Below, piece by piece: positions 62,539-64,000 of a stretch of 64,000 nt of DNA (the stretch's first letter is position 1; every line of letters begins with the position of its first letter). The notes beneath the pieces were generated by a model that did no database searches, was not told the origin of the DNA, and saw only the letters and a list, made by a program, of their open reading frames with translations. This DNA is from Thermosynechococcus sp. GTDB taxonomy: Bacteria; Cyanobacteriota; Cyanobacteriia; Thermosynechococcales; Thermosynechococcaceae. The stretch is from contig NZ_AP024678.1 of assembly GCF_025999095.1 (NCBI RefSeq), forward strand, positions 1,953,527 through 2,017,526. The letters run 5' to 3'. The position numbers were made by a program, and so were the translations under genes.

Positions 62539-63891
62539 TCAGCAAACTAAGGAGTAGTCCGCAAGGGGCACGCCACTGAGGCTAAAAGCTCGCGCCGCGG
62601 TAATGCGGACACGCACCAGTTGTCCCCGTAGGGTCTCAATATCGCCAGGTAGGTACGTAAGGCGGTTACCATCGGTGCGGCCATAGACTTGCTGCGAATC
62701 CTTGGGATTTACCCCCTCCACCAGCACTACCTCTTCCCGTCCGAGATAGCGTTGGGAGCGATCGCTGGCGATCGTGGCCACCAGACGATTCAGTCGTTGG
62801 AGGCGATCTTCTTTAATTTCTTCTGGTACTTGATTCTCCCAGGTGGCCGCTGGTGTATTGGGTCGCGGAGAATAGGCCGCCGTATTCAGTTGGTCAAACC
62901 CCACCGCCGCCACCAGATCGAGTGTGCGCTGGAATTGTTCTTCTGTTTCACCGGGAAAGCCCACGATAGCATCCGCACTAATGGCAGCATCCGGCATGTA
63001 GCGGCGAATGGTCTCGATGATCTGCAAATAGCGCTCCCGGGTGTAGCCCCGGGCCATGGCCTTGAGAATCTCGTTATCCCCTGACTGAAAGGGAATGTGA
63101 AAATGCTTACACACCTTGGGCAGTTCGGCACAAGCCCGAATCAATCGCTCCGTAAAATAACGGGGATGACTGGTGGCAAAGCGAATCCGTTCAATACCTG
63201 CCACATCATGGATGTAATAAAGCAAATCGGTAAACGTGTGCTGTCGCCGGCCCTCTGGGGTAATTCCCGGCAAATCACGACCGTAGGCATCAATGTTTTG
63301 CCCAAGGAGTGTCACTTCTTTATAGCCTTGAGCTGCCAGCTCCTCAATTTCAGCGCGGATTGCCTCGGGGCGGCGGGATTGCTCTTGTCCCCGTACCCCC
63401 GGCACTACACAGTAGGTACAGCGTTCATTACAGCCATAAATCACGTTAACCCAAGCGGTAACCGTACTATCGCGCCGGGGTTTGGTAATGTCCTCAACAA
63501 TCTGCAGCGGCTCTGTGGCCACCACTTGGCTGCCATTCCACACCTGCTCAAGCAGCTCACCAAGGCGATTGGCATACTGGGGCCCCATCACCAGATCCAC
63601 TTCAGGAACTCGCCGCAGCAGTTGCTCCCCCTCCTGTTGAGCAACACAACCAGCGACAATTAACGTTAGGTTGGGGTCTTGATGCTTGCGCTTCGCCTGC
63701 CGCCCTAGGTAGGAATAGAGCTTTTGCTCGGCGTTGTCCCGAATTGTGCAGGTGTTGTAGAGCAACACATCGGCCTCATCCGGTTCAGCCACCGGTTCTA
63801 AACCCATGGCTTCCAAGACCCCGGCCATGCGCTCGGAGTCAGCTTTATTCATTTGGCAGCCAAAGGTGGTGATGTAATAGCGGCGTGGCAT
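62539..63891 (-). CDS. miaB: tRNA-2-methylthio-N6-dimethylallyladenosine synthase
   Basis: MiaB adds the methylthio group to i6A37 of tRNAs with radical SAM chemistry. The 450-residue protein has the N-terminal UPF0004 domain ([41 protein letters not shown]; three Cys for the auxiliary cluster). The radical SAM motif is CNERCTYC. The C-terminal TRAM domain ([20 protein letters not shown]) follows. Length is normal. Confidence 0.95.
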   Translation of the reverse strand: MPRRYYITTFGCQMNKADSERMAGVLEAMGLEPVAEPDEADVLLYNTCTIRDNAEQKLYSYLGRQAKRKHQDPNLTLIVAGCVAQQEGEQLLRRVPEVDLVMGPQYANRLGELLEQVWNGSQVVATEPLQIVEDITKPRRDSTVTAWVNVIYGCNERCTYCVVPGVRGQEQSRRPEAIRAEIEELAAQGYKEVTLLGQNIDAYGRDLPGITPEGRRQHTFTDLLYYIHDVAGIERIRFATSHPRYFTERLIRACAELPKVCKHFHIPFQSGDNEILKAMARGYTRERYLQIIETIRRYMPDAAISADAIVGFPGETEEQFQRTLDLVAAVGFDQLNTAAYSPRPNTPAATWENQVPEEIKEDRLQRLNRLVATIASDRSQRYLGREEVVLVEGVNPKDSQQVYGRTDGNRLTYLPGDIETLRGQLVRVRITAARAFSLSGVPLADYSLVC

Positions 63892-63913
63892 TCTCTTTCT
63901 CTTTAAAGTGCCC

Positions 63914-64000
63914 CTATGCGTCGGTTACATCATTCGTGGGTTTGATCTCGCTGCCACTGCCCTCTTCAGGTGCAGCAGCCACCTTGACCATGGCATGGCG
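63914..64000 (-). CDS. C-terminal end of an unidentified gene (cut by window)
   Basis: 28 codons plus TAG are open to the window edge: [16 protein letters not shown], then [12 protein letters not shown]. The acidic, Ala/Pro-rich tail gives no family. It lies 22 bases upstream of miaB on the same strand, so the two may be co-transcribed. Confidence 0.45.
   Translation of the reverse strand, partial: RHAMVKVAAAPEEGSGSEIKPTNDVTDA

Noticed and set aside
1-64000. CRISPR arrays, tRNA genes, insertion sequences
   Set aside because: No regularly spaced repeats, no tRNA T-loop with matching stems, and no transposase were seen on reading both strands.

Overview
The window looks like chromosomal DNA of a thermophilic unicellular cyanobacterium, most likely the Thermosynechococcus lineage. 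The evidence is two small photosynthesis genes, psbY (41 codons) and petN (29 codons), whose products read like the Thermosynechococcus proteins from memory. The palindrome GCGATCGC (HIP1) is also very frequent outside one island. Cyanobacterial family pairs such as DUF3038/DUF4335, LrtA and an SpkB-like kinase fit this as well. No rRNA, tRNA, insertion sequence or CRISPR array was seen.

Layout. 1-23223 is a dense core region: citramalate synthase (cut by the window edge) with a ComFB protein, FHA/pseudo-receiver protein, scpB, fabH-plsX, gamma carbonic anhydrase, the DUF3038/DUF4335 pair, pdxJ, psbY, a HEAT-repeat protein, lrtA, lipB, a group 2 sigma factor, a cyclic-nucleotide-binding MscS channel with an ankyrin gene, petN, argS, dcd and a membrane GTPase. 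About 23300-29800 is a foreign-looking, GC-richer, HIP1-poor surface-glycan island on the minus strand: an acetyltransferase, two methyltransferases, a GT10 and a GT11 fucosyltransferase, one intact and one frameshifted GT2 glycosyltransferase, and a truncated asparagine synthetase stub at the left edge. 30069-50626 returns to core genes. It contains two large FHA-ABCG-type transporters that are paralogues of each other, polA, an M16 protease, cobS, comFC, a universal stress protein, bioF, a response regulator, argD and a B12-dependent ribonucleotide reductase. 50651-64000 holds an SpkB-like Ser/Thr kinase, yqeK, an ABC permease, a Tat-exported caspase-like protein lacking its catalytic dyad, phoU, a branched-chain amino acid transporter pair, dnaG, pfkA and miaB.

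How genes may work together. cobS (corrinoid synthesis) and the B12-dependent reductase are metabolically linked. The Ser/Thr kinase and the FHA-domain proteins could form a phosphothreonine signalling route to the two exporters, but this is inference. fabH, plsX, bioF and lipB cover fatty-acid initiation, phospholipid entry and cofactors. The island probably modifies an outer-membrane glycan with fucose-containing side groups.

Three genes, the GT2 gene, dnaG and pfkA, carry single-base-type frameshifts. dnaG and pfkA are housekeeping genes, so base-call or assembly error must be considered before any biological interpretation.
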